Shown here: piece after piece, positions 27,655-39,158 of the stretch
Layout of the letters: every line of letters starts with the position of its first letter
How positions within the stretch are numbered: position 1 is the first letter of the stretch
Assembly: GCF_003075375.1 (NCBI RefSeq)
Contig: NZ_QDFT01000014.1
Location: forward strand, 1-64,000
Length of the DNA: 64,000 nt
Source: Microbacterium testaceum
Lineage (GTDB): Bacteria; Actinomycetota; Actinomycetes; Actinomycetales; Microbacteriaceae
Direction of reading: 5' to 3'
Program-made: the position numbers and the translations under genes
Notes under the pieces: model-generated
Told to the model about the DNA's origin: nothing
Databases searched by the model: none
What the model saw: the letters and a program-made list of their open reading frames with translations, nothing else

Positions 27655-28346
27655 AGGCCCGTCCGGCGCGTCTCGGCCACGGCGACCAGGGTGTCGCGCA
27701 GCTGCTCGACCGCCTCCTGCGTCAGACCCGGGATGGTCACACCCGACGCCGCCGCGGCGGTCACGAGCTTGAGCTGCGCGATGCCGAAGCCGCGGTCGAG
27801 CGGTCCGTGGGTGATGTCGACGAGCTGCATGCGCCCGTACGGAACGGCGACCACGCGCTGCCACAGGATGCCGCGGCGGAACACCAGGTCGTCCCGCCGC
27901 AGCTGGTAGCCAAAGGAACGCGCCTGACGCGGAGTAATGAGCAGCCCCACGAGCGTCACCGACAGGACCACGCCCGCGGGAATCCAGTGCCAGACGAACC
28001 CGGTCCAGGTCTGGACGATCACGGCGACGGCGAGCACGGCCAGCAGCACCGCGCCCTGCGTGATGAGCTGCACCCGCACGTACGCGCGCGCCAGCTGGTG
28101 CCACGTCCCGTCGCCCAGGGGCAAGCGGCGCGGCGAGCGCGGTTCGAGGATCCGGTCGTACGTCCGCGTCCCGAGCGCACCCGCGTCCGGCGCCGCACCC
28201 GCCACGGACGGAGCAGCCCCGTCCGGCACGGCACCCGCCACGAGAGGAGCGCCGGCGCCCGGCACGGTACCCGCCACCGGCGGAACGCCGGCGTCCGGCT
28301 CAGGCCCCGACGGGTCCGGCGGGGGTGTTCCCGGGGGTGTCGTCAT
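27651..28346 (-). CDS. YdbS-like membrane protein with one bPH2 domain
   Basis: A 231-residue partner of the YdbT-like protein. A Pro/Ala/Gly-rich N-terminal tail (residues 1-60) contains degenerate repeats of VAGxxPxAGA. Two membrane helices (about 90-130) and one bPH2 domain follow (FGYQLRRDDLVFRRGILWQR, PYGRMQLVDITHGPLDRGFG). ATG 28346 lies 47 bases inside the upstream DUF3180 gene, and the stop overlaps the ydbT-like GTG, so translation is probably coupled. Confidence 0.85.
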   Translation of the reverse strand: MTTPPGTPPPDPSGPEPDAGVPPVAGTVPGAGAPLVAGAVPDGAAPSVAGAAPDAGALGTRTYDRILEPRSPRRLPLGDGTWHQLARAYVRVQLITQGAVLLAVLAVAVIVQTWTGFVWHWIPAGVVLSVTLVGLLITPRQARSFGYQLRRDDLVFRRGILWQRVVAVPYGRMQLVDITHGPLDRGFGIAQLKLVTAAAASGVTIPGLTQEAVEQLRDTLVAVAETRRTGL

Positions 28347-28785
28347 CGTCGTCCTTCCGGATGGTGCACAGCTGCTCGGCCACGAGTCCCGCCACGACCA
28401 GCACGGCGCCGGCCGCGAGTGTCGCGATGATCGATCCCATCGAGCCTATCGACGGCGTCACCGGTCGGGTCAGCAGGAACCCCAGCAGACCGGCCGCGAA
28501 TCCGGCCGCGACGGCGCCCAGCAGCGACGAGGCCTTCGCGAGCATCGCGATGCGCAGTGCCCGGAAGGGGTCGATGCGCTGACCGCTGCGCCCCCGCGAG
28601 GCGCGGAAGATCGGGATCGCGAGCACCACCACCACGGCCCCCAGCAGCACCAGGATCGTGGGCAGGCTCGCCGCCGGCGAGAAGGTCGTCCGTCCCATCG
28701 CGGTGAGCATCGTGTCGACGACGAACCCGACCACCGCGCCGATCACGAGGGCGATGATCAGGATGCCGGCCCCCGTCCGCTTCAT
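28300..28785 (-). CDS. DUF3180 membrane protein
   Basis: A 161-residue protein with four membrane helices (MKRTGAGILIIALVIGAVVG at the start, then near 40-60, 85-110 and 120-145) and an acidic C-terminal tail (KDDDDD). DUF3180 genes sit directly after folK in many actinobacteria, as here; function unknown. ATG 28785 overlaps the folK stop (ATGA). Confidence 0.86.
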   Translation of the reverse strand: MKRTGAGILIIALVIGAVVGFVVDTMLTAMGRTTFSPAASLPTILVLLGAVVVVLAIPIFRASRGRSGQRIDPFRALRIAMLAKASSLLGAVAAGFAAGLLGFLLTRPVTPSIGSMGSIIATLAAGAVLVVAGLVAEQLCTIRKDDDDDTPGNTPAGPVGA

Positions 28786-29300
28786 CGCCGGAGCCCTTCG
28801 AGCAGGTCGACGACGCGCCCGCGGCCGGGGATCTCGGCATCCGGATCCACATCCGCCCACGGCGCGAGGACGAACGCGCGCTCGTGAGCGCGCGGATGCG
28901 GAACGACCAGGTCGTCGCGCCGGATCACCTCGTCTCCGTAGGCGATCAGGTCGAGGTCGAGGGTGCGGTCGCCCCAGCGCTCGCGGCGCACACGGCCGTG
29001 GCGCGCCTCGATGCGGTGCAGCGACGCGAGCAGTTCGGCCGGGGCCAGGCGGGTCCGCAGCACCGCGACGGCGTTGAGGTAGCGGGGCGCATCCTCGTCC
29101 TCGCCGTCGAGCGTCACCGCGATCGTCTCGAGAGGCGTCGACACCCGCACGTCCGAGGTCAGCGCGAGGTGGCGCAGCTCGTCGAACGCCGCCTCGAGGG
29201 TGGCGGCGCGCTCGCCCAGGTTCGCACCGAGGGCGACCACGGCGCGCACCGGCGTCGATCTCGGCGCCTCGCCGATGCCGTGCGCCAGCCGGACGCTCAC
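28782..29300 (-). CDS. folK: 2-amino-4-hydroxy-6-hydroxymethyldihydropteridine pyrophosphokinase
   Basis: A 172-residue HPPK, which pyrophosphorylates 6-hydroxymethyl-dihydropterin in folate synthesis. ALGANLGER, RYLNAVAVL, RWGDRTLDLDLIAYGD (Mg/ATP site) and VPHPRAHERAFVL are diagnostic. GTG 29300 overlaps the folB stop (GTGA). The operon order folE-folP-folB-folK supplies consecutive steps. Confidence 0.93.
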   Translation of the reverse strand: MSVRLAHGIGEAPRSTPVRAVVALGANLGERAATLEAAFDELRHLALTSDVRVSTPLETIAVTLDGEDEDAPRYLNAVAVLRTRLAPAELLASLHRIEARHGRVRRERWGDRTLDLDLIAYGDEVIRRDDLVVPHPRAHERAFVLAPWADVDPDAEIPGRGRVVDLLEGLRR

Positions 29301-29665
29301 GAGCGCCCCCGGGCGATGGTGACCGACACGTCGCCGAACGGCACGGTGATCGGAGCCTGCGGCTTGTGCACCGTGATGGTGACCGCGTCGATCCGGGTGT
29401 CGCTCATCACGTCGTCGGCGAGGCGCTGGGCGAGCGTCTCGAGCAGGTCGACCGGCTCCCCCTCGACGACGGCGACCAGGCGCTCGGCGAGCTCGCCGTA
29501 GTGCACGGTGTCGACGACGTCGTCGGTCTCGGCGGCGCGGCGCAACGAGAGCTCCAGCACGGCGTCGACGACGAACTCCTGGCCCTCGCGCTTCTCGTCG
29601 GGGTACACCCCGTGATAGCCGAAGGCGCGCACCCCCGTCAGGGTGATTCGGTCGGCGGCATCCAT
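29297..29665 (-). CDS. folB: Dihydroneopterin aldolase
   Basis: A 122-residue DHNA, converting dihydroneopterin to 6-hydroxymethyl-dihydropterin. GVRAFGYHGVYPDEKREGQ (catalytic Tyr/Glu region), VHYGELAERL, and TVHKPQAPI with the catalytic Lys are visible. The start ATG 29665 shares bases with the folP stop (TGATG). Confidence 0.93.
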   Translation of the reverse strand: MDAADRITLTGVRAFGYHGVYPDEKREGQEFVVDAVLELSLRRAAETDDVVDTVHYGELAERLVAVVEGEPVDLLETLAQRLADDVMSDTRIDAVTITVHKPQAPITVPFGDVSVTIARGRS

Positions 29666-30456
29666 CAGGACTCCCAGGCGCGGGCGACGGCGAGAGCGTC
29701 GCGGGTGGTCGGTACATCGTGCACGCGCACGGCCCACGCGCCGGCTCCGGCGGCCAGAGCACTCGTCACGGCGGTGGCCAGATCGCGGCGGGCGAGGTCG
29801 ACGTCCTCGCCGAGCGTCTCGGCGAGGAAGCGCTTGCGGCTCGTGCCGACGAGCACGCGGTGCCCGCGGGCGGTGAGGGCCGGAAGCGCGCGGAGCGTCT
29901 GCCAGTTCTGCGCGCCGCGCTTGCCGAAGCCGATGCCCGGGTCGACGACGATGCGGAACGCGTCGATGCCCGCGTCCGCGGCGGCGGCGACGCGCTCGTC
30001 GAGCTCGTCGGCCACCTCGCGGGCGACGTCGGCGTAGTCGGCGCGGGCGTACATCTCGGCGGACGGGCCGCGCCAGTGGCCCAGAGCGATGTCGGCACCG
30101 GTCTCGGCCATGGCCGTGAGCATGTCGGGGTCGGCGAGCCCGCCCGACACGTCGTTGACCAGGCGCGCACCGGCGCGCACCGCGGCGACCGCGGTGGCGG
30201 CGTTCATCGTGTCGATGCTGACGAAGGCCCCCTCGGATGCCAGCGCCTCGACGACCGGCAGGACGCGCTGCTGCTCCACGCGGGGTGCGACCCGCTGAGC
30301 ACCCGGACGCGTCGACTCTCCGCCGATGTCGAGAAGATCGGCGCCCTGCGCGCGCAGGAGGCGCGCATGGGCGATCGCGACGTCGGGGTCGAGGTAGCGA
30401 CCGCCGTCGCTGAAGGAGTCGGGGGTGACGTTCACGATCCCCATGATCAGGGTCAC
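29665..30456 (-). CDS. folP: Dihydropteroate synthase
   Basis: A 263-residue enzyme joining pterin pyrophosphate and p-aminobenzoate; sulfonamide target. IMGIVNVTPDSFSDGG, DIGGESTRPGA, VNDVSGG, DPGIGFGKR and the C-terminal VRVHDV are all present. The start is GTG 30456, overlapping the folE stop (GTGA); the open frame upstream of it is a folE shadow. Confidence 0.94.
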   Translation of the reverse strand: MTLIMGIVNVTPDSFSDGGRYLDPDVAIAHARLLRAQGADLLDIGGESTRPGAQRVAPRVEQQRVLPVVEALASEGAFVSIDTMNAATAVAAVRAGARLVNDVSGGLADPDMLTAMAETGADIALGHWRGPSAEMYARADYADVAREVADELDERVAAAADAGIDAFRIVVDPGIGFGKRGAQNWQTLRALPALTARGHRVLVGTSRKRFLAETLGEDVDLARRDLATAVTSALAAGAGAWAVRVHDVPTTRDALAVARAWES

Positions 30457-31040
30457 GCGCGCGCTCCGATGAGGGCGACCAGCTCGGCGCGGGCGACCGG
30501 CTCGGCGTAGACGCCCCGCGCGGCGATGGTCACGGTCGAGGCGTCGGGTTGACGACCGCCCCGCATCGTGACGCACTCGTGCGTGGCATCCAGGACCACG
30601 AGCACGCCGCGGGCGTCCAGGGCCGTCGCGATCGCGTCGGCCACCTGCTCACCGAGGCGCTCCTGCACCTGCGGGCGCGCCGCGAGGATGTCGATGACGC
30701 GCGGCAGCGCCCCGAGACCCACCACCTCTTCGCCCGGCAGGTACGCCACGTGGGCGCGGCCGCGGAAGGGGAGCAGGTGGTGCTCGCACATCGAGCGGAA
30801 CGCGATGTCGCGCAGCATCACCGCCCCGGAGGGCAGGGTGTCGGGCGCCGGCCCCCGCGACACCGAGATGGTGTGGGCGAGCGGGGCACCGGCATCCTGG
30901 TTCACTCCCGAGAAGAACTCGGCCCAGCTGTCCGCGACGCGCACCGGGGTCTGACGCAGACCGGGGCGATCGGGGTCCTCCCCGATCGCCTCCAGCAGCT
31001 CGCGTACCAGCGCGGCGACGCGTTCTCGATCGACGGCCAC
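30453..31040 (-). CDS. folE: GTP cyclohydrolase I
   Basis: A 195-residue enzyme opening folate synthesis from GTP. Zinc ligands are in MCEHHLLPF and THECVTMRG; PSGAVMLRDIAF and GRAHVAYLPG are family blocks. GTG 31040 is 6 bases after the ftsH stop, and it overlaps folP. Length is typical. Confidence 0.94.
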   Translation of the reverse strand: MAVDRERVAALVRELLEAIGEDPDRPGLRQTPVRVADSWAEFFSGVNQDAGAPLAHTISVSRGPAPDTLPSGAVMLRDIAFRSMCEHHLLPFRGRAHVAYLPGEEVVGLGALPRVIDILAARPQVQERLGEQVADAIATALDARGVLVVLDATHECVTMRGGRQPDASTVTIAARGVYAEPVARAELVALIGARA

Positions 31041-31046
31041 GGCGCC

Positions 31047-33050
<2,004 letters not shown>

Positions 33051-33184
33051 GGTGGGCGAGCCCAGCCCTTTCGTGATCCTCCGCAGAATGCGGTCGCATC
33101 AGGCTAACGCGGCAGGACTATGCCGGGCCTGTGCGTTCGTCGAGGGCGTACGGGGAACGGATGCCGCGCCCCCGGCGGCACGCG

Positions 33185-33736
33185 TCAGGAGTAGACGTGG
33201 GGCGCGAGCACGGCCACGTCGCGCAGGTTGCGGTAGCGCTCGGCGTAGTCGAGTCCGTAGCCGATCACGAAGTCGTTGGGGATGTCGAAACCGACGTACC
33301 GGCAGTCGACCTCGACCTTCATGGCGTCGGGCTTGCGCAGCAGCGCGAGCACCTCGACCGAGGCGGCCCCGCGCGAGGCGAAGTTCTCGAGCAGCCAGCT
33401 GAGGGTCAGGCCCGAGTCGATGATGTCCTCGACGATCAGCACGTGCTTGCCGGTGATGTCGGTGTCGAGGTCTTTACGGATCTGCACCACACCGCTCGAG
33501 CGGGTGGACGCGCCGTACGACGACACGGCCATCCAGTCCATCGAGACGTGGACGGGCAGGTGACGGGCGAAGTCGGCCATGACCATGACCGCCCCCTTGA
33601 GCACGCCCACGAGCACGACCTCGCGGCCCTCGTAGTCGGCGACGACCTGCGTCGCCAGTTCGGCGAGCTTGCCGTGGATCTGCTCCTCGGTGAGGAGGAC
33701 TTCGCTGATGTCGTCGGAGATGTCGGCCGCGCGCAT
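33185..33736 (-). CDS. hpt: Hypoxanthine phosphoribosyltransferase
   Basis: A 183-residue purine salvage enzyme transferring phosphoribose to hypoxanthine or guanine. The PRPP motif VLIVEDIIDSGLTL, VLKGAVMVMAD and the C-terminal DFVIGYGLDYAERYRNL are diagnostic. ATG 33736. Upstream lies an opposite-strand MFS gene where tilS would normally adjoin. Confidence 0.95.
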   Translation of the reverse strand: MRAADISDDISEVLLTEEQIHGKLAELATQVVADYEGREVVLVGVLKGAVMVMADFARHLPVHVSMDWMAVSSYGASTRSSGVVQIRKDLDTDITGKHVLIVEDIIDSGLTLSWLLENFASRGAASVEVLALLRKPDAMKVEVDCRYVGFDIPNDFVIGYGLDYAERYRNLRDVAVLAPHVYS

Positions 33737-33841
33737 TGGAGAAGTCTACGTCGCCGGATTCCGGATGCCGCGCCCCGGTCCGGCCGAGCGCCTCCGCGAG
33801 CGGGTAGCGTCGGCCTCCGTAGCTCAGCCGGAAGGGAACAG

Positions 33842-35140
33842 ATGACCTCCACCCCGTCGTCCACGGCGCGCACGCGCGGCACCGGCGCCGTCATCGTGGC
33901 GCAGCTGTTGCTGCGGACCGCGTCGGCCGCGGGCGCGCTCGCGCTGGGGTCCTACTTCGTCGAGCTCTCCCGACAGGGGGCGTCGGTGGGGCCGCTGCTG
34001 CTCGGCATCCTGTCGGGTGTGAGCTTCCTCGCCGAGCTGGTGCTCGCACCGGTCGCGGGGTCGGCGAGCGATCGGCGCGGACGCCGTGTCTTCCTCGTCG
34101 CGGCGCCGCTGCTCGCCGCGGTCGGCATCCTGCTGACGCCCGGAGCGTCGCTCATCGCGACGGCACCGTCGATCGCTCTCGTCGTTGTCATCGTCGGCAC
34201 GTCGCGGCTGCTCGACGGCGCGGGAGCGGCGATCTCGGCGCCCACGACACTCGGGCTCCTCGCCGACGCGAGCGACGGCGACCCCCGACGCCGCGGGCGG
34301 GTGACGAGCCTCTACGAGCTGTCATCGTCGGGCGGGATCGCCCTGGGCGCTGTCGCGGGACCGCTGCTCTACGGCGCGCTCGGGCTCTGGACGTTCGTCG
34401 CCCTCGCCGCGGTCTATGTCGTGGCCGCGCTGCTGGTGCTGGCGTTCCTGCGGCCGGCGACGGTCTCCCGGACCCCTCCCTCCCGCGCGTCGCTCCCGGA
34501 TCGCCTCCGCGTACTCGTGCAGCCGCGGCTGCTGGCGTTCCTTCCGGCGTGGATCGCGGTGAACGCGATCCTGGGCACGTGGGTGACGTCGCAGATCACC
34601 TTCGTCCTGGCCGGTGACGTGCGGGCGGACGGGCAGCTCTTCCCCGGGGCGTTCCGCGGCGATGAGGCGGGGCTGTCGCTCGTGCTCGGGGTCTACGTGC
34701 TGTTCTTCAGCCTGTGCATCGTCGCATGGGCGTTCTTCATCGGACGCCTCCCCACCGTCCCGGTGCTCTTCGTCACCGTGTCGGGCGCGCTGATCGCCTC
34801 GGTCGGCCTGATGCTGGCCAACCGCGGCGCCCCCTGGTTCGTCGCCGTTCCGCTGGTCATGGTGGGGGTGTTCCTCGAGGCCGGCTTCACCCCGGCCGCC
34901 CTGACGCACCTGAGCGACATCTCGGCGGAGTTCCGCGACGACCGCGGGCTGATCATGGGCGCGTACTCCGTCGTGGTCGGCGCCGGCTACCTGCTGGGCA
35001 ACGTGCTGGGCGGGGTGTTCGCCGAGTGGCTTCTTTTCGACGGACTGGCGCTGCTCACGATCGGGTTGGCGATCGTCGCGCTGGTGTCGATCACCGCGAT
35101 GGCGCTGGTCGAGTCCCGCCACCGCCGCGTCGCCGCATAA
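33842..35140 (+). CDS. MFS transporter, inserted in the tilS-hpt interval
   Basis: A 432-residue major facilitator protein with 12 predicted helices and the loop-2/3 motif GSASDRRGRRVF. Substrate unknown; drug-efflux-like. ATG 33842 follows GGAAGGGAAC. It is on the + strand between tilS and hpt, which are both minus and adjacent in many actinobacteria, so the gene looks like an insertion into an old operon. It is convergent with tilS, stops 7 bases apart. Confidence 0.85.
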   Translation: MTSTPSSTARTRGTGAVIVAQLLLRTASAAGALALGSYFVELSRQGASVGPLLLGILSGVSFLAELVLAPVAGSASDRRGRRVFLVAAPLLAAVGILLTPGASLIATAPSIALVVVIVGTSRLLDGAGAAISAPTTLGLLADASDGDPRRRGRVTSLYELSSSGGIALGAVAGPLLYGALGLWTFVALAAVYVVAALLVLAFLRPATVSRTPPSRASLPDRLRVLVQPRLLAFLPAWIAVNAILGTWVTSQITFVLAGDVRADGQLFPGAFRGDEAGLSLVLGVYVLFFSLCIVAWAFFIGRLPTVPVLFVTVSGALIASVGLMLANRGAPWFVAVPLVMVGVFLEAGFTPAALTHLSDISAEFRDDRGLIMGAYSVVVGAGYLLGNVLGGVFAEWLLFDGLALLTIGLAIVALVSITAMALVESRHRRVAA

Positions 35141-35147
35141 CCCCGCC

Positions 35148-36146
35148 TCAGCCGCGCTCGCGCGCCACGATCTCGATGCGGTTGCCCACCCGCCGCGCGA
35201 CGCACGACGGCAGGTCGATCGGGCCCTGCCCGCGCCAGTCGACGGCGAGACGGGCGACCTCGAGGGTCTGCGCGCGCGTCAGCGAGACGCCGAACTCGCT
35301 CTCGACGACGTATCGCACGATCCGGTTGCGCAGTGCCGCGGGGTTGGCCGCGAGGGCGGCGACCGAGATCGAGATCCCCGCCTCGGCGTGCTCGACGATG
35401 TCCTCGATCGTCTCGTCGATCATGTCCTGGAAGGCCGCGGCATCCTCGCGCAACTGCTCGGCGGTGCGCGCGAGAGCCTCGGCCACGCCCGGCCCGAGCT
35501 CGGCCTCGAGCACCGGCAGCACGCGCTCGCGCACCCGCACGCGCGTGAACGCGGGATCGACGTTGTGGGGGTCCGACCACGGCGCGAGCCCCTCGGCGGC
35601 GCACGCCGCGACGGTCGTCGAGCGGCGCACGGCCAGCAGCGGTCGCACCCAGGCCGGGCCGGTGGCATCCCGCCGCTCGGTCGGCATGCCGGCGAGGCTC
35701 GTCGCGCCCGACCCGCGCGCGAGACCCAGCAGCACGGTCTCGGCCTGGTCGTCGAGCGTATGCCCCAGCAGGACCGCATCGGCGCCGGTCTCGGACGCCA
35801 CCCGCGCGAGTGCGGCGTACCGCGCGGTACGTGCATCGGCCTCGGGACCGTCCTTCACCGCGACCTCGACCGTCACGACCCGCGCGTCGATGCCGCGCCC
35901 ACGCGCCGTCTCGACGGCCCGCGCGGCCACGGCATCCGATCCCCGCTGCAGACCGTGATCGACGACGACGGCTTCGACCCGGATGCCGGCCCGCCCCGCC
36001 TCGAACGCGGTCGCCGCCAGGAGGGCGAGCGAGTCGGCTCCGCCCGAGAGCGCCACGATGACCGCTCCCGTACGTCCGTCGAGCGCCGTGCGCACGGCGC
36101 GGCGCACCTCGGCGACGGCGGGGTCCAGGCCCGGGCGGTGATCCAT
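35148..36146 (-). CDS. tilS: tRNA(Ile)-lysidine synthase
   Basis: A 332-residue PP-loop ATPase that converts C34 of the minor tRNA-Ile(CAU) to lysidine. ALSGGADSLALL is the ATP pyrophosphatase loop; VVDHGLQ, ARTARYAAL, LGHTLDDQAETVL and RPLLAVRR follow in the usual order. ATG 36146 has GGAGGG almost directly before it. Normally continuous with hpt-ftsH; here separated by the inserted MFS gene. Confidence 0.94.
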   Translation of the reverse strand: MDHRPGLDPAVAEVRRAVRTALDGRTGAVIVALSGGADSLALLAATAFEAGRAGIRVEAVVVDHGLQRGSDAVAARAVETARGRGIDARVVTVEVAVKDGPEADARTARYAALARVASETGADAVLLGHTLDDQAETVLLGLARGSGATSLAGMPTERRDATGPAWVRPLLAVRRSTTVAACAAEGLAPWSDPHNVDPAFTRVRVRERVLPVLEAELGPGVAEALARTAEQLREDAAAFQDMIDETIEDIVEHAEAGISISVAALAANPAALRNRIVRYVVESEFGVSLTRAQTLEVARLAVDWRGQGPIDLPSCVARRVGNRIEIVARERG

Positions 36147-36251
36147 CCCTCCACGCTAGCGGCGGGCCCCCGCGTGTCGCCGCGCCTCTCGCCGCCAGGC
36201 CTCTCCGACTAGGCTGGGCCGCGGAAATCCACAGATCTAAGGAGCACGAGT

Positions 36252-36785
36252 ATGGGCGCGTACGACGCCGTCATCGAGATCCCCCGCGGCAGCCGCGTGA
36301 AGTACGAGGTCGACCACGGCACCGGCCGCGTCTACCTCGACCGCATTCTCTACACGGTCTTCGGCTACCCGGCCAACTACGGCTTCTTCGAGAACACCCT
36401 CGGCGAGGACGGCGACCCGCTCGACGTGCTCGTGCTGCTCGACCGCGACCTGCACCCCGGCATCCTCGCCAAGGTGCGCCCGGTCGGCGTGCTCAAGATG
36501 AGCGACGAGGCCGGCGGCGACGACAAGGTCGTCGCGGTGCTCGCGAAGGACCCCCGCTGGGACCACATCCAGGACGTCGGCGACATCGACGAGTGGACCA
36601 AGAAGGAGATCTCGCACTTCTTCGAGCACTACAAGGACCTCGAGCCCAACAAGTGGGTCAAGGTCGACGAGTGGGCGGATGCCGCCGAGGCCGAGCGTCT
36701 GGTTGCCGAGGCCTTCACGCGCTTCGAGGAGCACGACGAGCAGACCCGCACGCAGGGTGAGGGCGAAGCGCCCAACACGCTCTGA
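36252..36785 (+). CDS. ppa: Inorganic pyrophosphatase (family I)
   Basis: A 177-residue cytoplasmic enzyme hydrolysing pyrophosphate. IEIPRGSRVKYE, YGFFENTLGEDGDPLDVLVL (metal-binding Asp cluster) and YKDLEPNKWVKV are diagnostic. AAGGAG is upstream of ATG 36252; a TAGGCT-like -10 lies near 36211. The acidic C-terminal tail is typical of actinobacteria. Ends at a bidirectional terminator. Confidence 0.96.
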   Translation: MGAYDAVIEIPRGSRVKYEVDHGTGRVYLDRILYTVFGYPANYGFFENTLGEDGDPLDVLVLLDRDLHPGILAKVRPVGVLKMSDEAGGDDKVVAVLAKDPRWDHIQDVGDIDEWTKKEISHFFEHYKDLEPNKWVKVDEWADAAEAERLVAEAFTRFEEHDEQTRTQGEGEAPNTL

Positions 36786-36804
36786 CCTGCCGCGCAGACG
36801 AAGA

Positions 36805-36831
36805 AACCCCCGGTCCGTGGACCGGGGGTTT
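36805..36831. terminator. Bidirectional terminator between ppa and the M23 peptidase
   Basis: A 12-bp stem, AACCCCCGGTCC with GGACCGGGGGTT and a short loop around GTG (36805-36831), flanked by A and T runs on the two sides, lies between convergent stops. Confidence 0.9.
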
Positions 36832-36845
36832 TCTCGTGCTCTCGA

Positions 36846-38279
<1,434 letters not shown>

Positions 38280-38492
38280 GGGACTACCTCATCTCACCGG
38301 TCGCAACTCGGCCCACAGTAGCAACACGAGTCACACGGACAACAGGGCGAGTCCCGCTGTTAACTACTGATTCTGGACCGCGACACGCGCGGACGACAGA
38401 ACGCCACGCCCCCGATTGGCAATCTCGAAAGATGTGAAGTAGGCTCGGTCGTCGGCAAGCGAGGATGAAATCGCAAGGTTTCAGGCTCATCC
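38280..38492. promoter_or_regulatory. Divergent promoter region of the M23 peptidase and tRNA-Glu
   Basis: These 213 bases contain no gene. They hold the leader of the minus-strand M23 gene (candidate TTGTCC/TACTGT promoter) and the promoter of the + strand tRNA-Glu. I looked for the c-di-AMP (ydaO) riboswitch that precedes some actinobacterial wall hydrolases and did not see its motifs. Confidence 0.4.
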
Positions 38493-38565
38493 GGCCCCAT
38501 CGTTTAGCGGCCTAGGACGCCGCCCTTTCACGGCGGTAGCACGGGTTCGAATCCCGTTGGGGTCA
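38493..38565 (+). tRNA. gltT: tRNA-Glu(TTC)
   Basis: A 73-nt tRNA: acceptor GGCCCCA/TGGGGTC, anticodon stem CCGCC/GGCGG closing CTTTCAC (anticodon TTC), T loop TTCGAAT, discriminator A. CCA not encoded. First of three tRNA genes on the + strand. Confidence 0.95.
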
Positions 38566-38595
38566 CTTTCCGGTGAAGTACAATTGAAAATGCAT

Positions 38596-38669
38596 GGCCC
38601 TGTAGCGCAGTTGGTTAGCGTGCCGCCCTGTCACGGCGGAGGTCGCGGGTTCAAGTCCCGTCAGGGTCG
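38596..38669 (+). tRNA. aspT: tRNA-Asp(GTC)
   Basis: A 74-nt tRNA: acceptor GGCCCTG/CAGGGTC, anticodon loop CTGTCAC (GTC) on CCGCC/GGCGG, T loop TTCAAGT, discriminator G (38669). CCA not encoded. Lies 30 bases after tRNA-Glu, probably co-transcribed. Confidence 0.95.
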
Positions 38670-38682
38670 CTCCACAGCGACG

Positions 38683-38702
38683 GGCCTTCTTTCGAGAAGG
38701 CC
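38683..38702 (+). terminator. Hairpin between tRNA-Asp and tRNA-Phe
   Basis: GGCCTTCT-TTCG-AGAAGGCC (8-bp stem, TTCG tetraloop) followed by TTTCGCTT. It can end the Glu-Asp transcript or act as a processing signal before tRNA-Phe. Confidence 0.75.
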
Positions 38703-38733
38703 TTTCGCTTAGGAAGCGGCAGACATGCCGCTC

Positions 38734-38806
38734 GGCTCTGTAGCTCAGTTGGTAGAGCGCACGACTGAAAATCGTGAGGTCACGGGATCGACGCCCGTCG
38801 GAGCCA
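38734..38806 (+). tRNA. pheT: tRNA-Phe(GAA) with unusual T loop
   Basis: A 73-nt tRNA: acceptor GGCTCTG/CGGAGCC, anticodon loop CTGAAAA (GAA), T stem ACGGG/CCCGT. The T loop reads ATCGACG, so position 54 (38787) is A in place of the nearly universal T that its two neighbours carry (TTCGAAT, TTCAAGT). Otherwise the cloverleaf is intact. CCA not encoded. Confidence 0.93.
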
Positions 38807-38833
38807 CACGGATCATCATTACAGTGATCCCAG

Positions 38834-38867
38834 AAACCCTCGCCTAGCTTCTACATGGCGGGGGTTT
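38834..38867 (+). terminator. Terminator of the tRNA cluster
   Basis: AAACCCTCGCC (38834-38844) pairs with GGCGGGGGTTT (38857-38867) through one G-T pair, followed by TTTTGCTTTT. It lies 28 bases after tRNA-Phe. Confidence 0.85.
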
Positions 38868-38913
38868 TGCTTTTGCCGGACGCCGCTCTGCGTCGGCATC
38901 CCCCGCCCTTCCT

Positions 38914-38997
38914 GTCACGAGAACAGGATGCGCGACCAGATCAGGCCGCTTGCGGCGCAATCGCCCTGTGTGAGATACACCGCCCTGTTCTCGTGAC
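38914..38997. repeat. Intergenic inverted-repeat element, ACGAGAACAGG family
   Basis: GTCACGAGAACAGG (38914-38927) and CCTGTTCTCGTGAC (38984-38997) are perfect 14-base complements with a 56-base spacer. The same core word ACGAGAACAGG occurs as a three-half-site element at 58733-58791. The element stands between the tRNA cluster terminator and the drug exporter promoter. Confidence 0.82.
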
Positions 38998-39082
38998 CGC
39001 GCGCACGCCCGACGCGCGCCCCGCGACGCGCGCATAGCGTTCGCACAGCGGCCGGTGGTTACGCCGCGCAACCGGACAGCGC

Positions 39083-39108
39083 TACTATTTGTTGACTTTC
39101 AGCAAATA
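39083..39108 (+). promoter_or_regulatory. Promoter and palindromic operator of the DHA2 exporter
   Basis: A good -10 box TACTAT (39083-39088) overlaps an imperfect palindrome, ATTTGTTGA-CTT-TCAGCAAAT (39087-39107), 8 of 9 base pairs matching, extendable by one T/A pair. Its size and A/T-rich arms suit a MarR- or TetR-type repressor binding over the transcription start. No such regulator gene is adjacent. Confidence 0.6.
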
Positions 39109-39158
39109 CTTGACGCCCGGCCCACGCGACCGAGCCTCGCCTTTCTCGATGAGGACAG

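Noticed and set aside
26086..28104. A single 672-residue PH-domain protein
   Set aside because: The first 150 residues are a low-complexity shadow of the ydbS-like gene; GTG 27654 overlaps its stop and begins the recognisable YdbT domain.
38280..38492. c-di-AMP (ydaO) riboswitch ahead of the M23 peptidase
   Set aside because: Such riboswitches precede some actinobacterial wall hydrolases, but I could not find the conserved core sequences in this leader.
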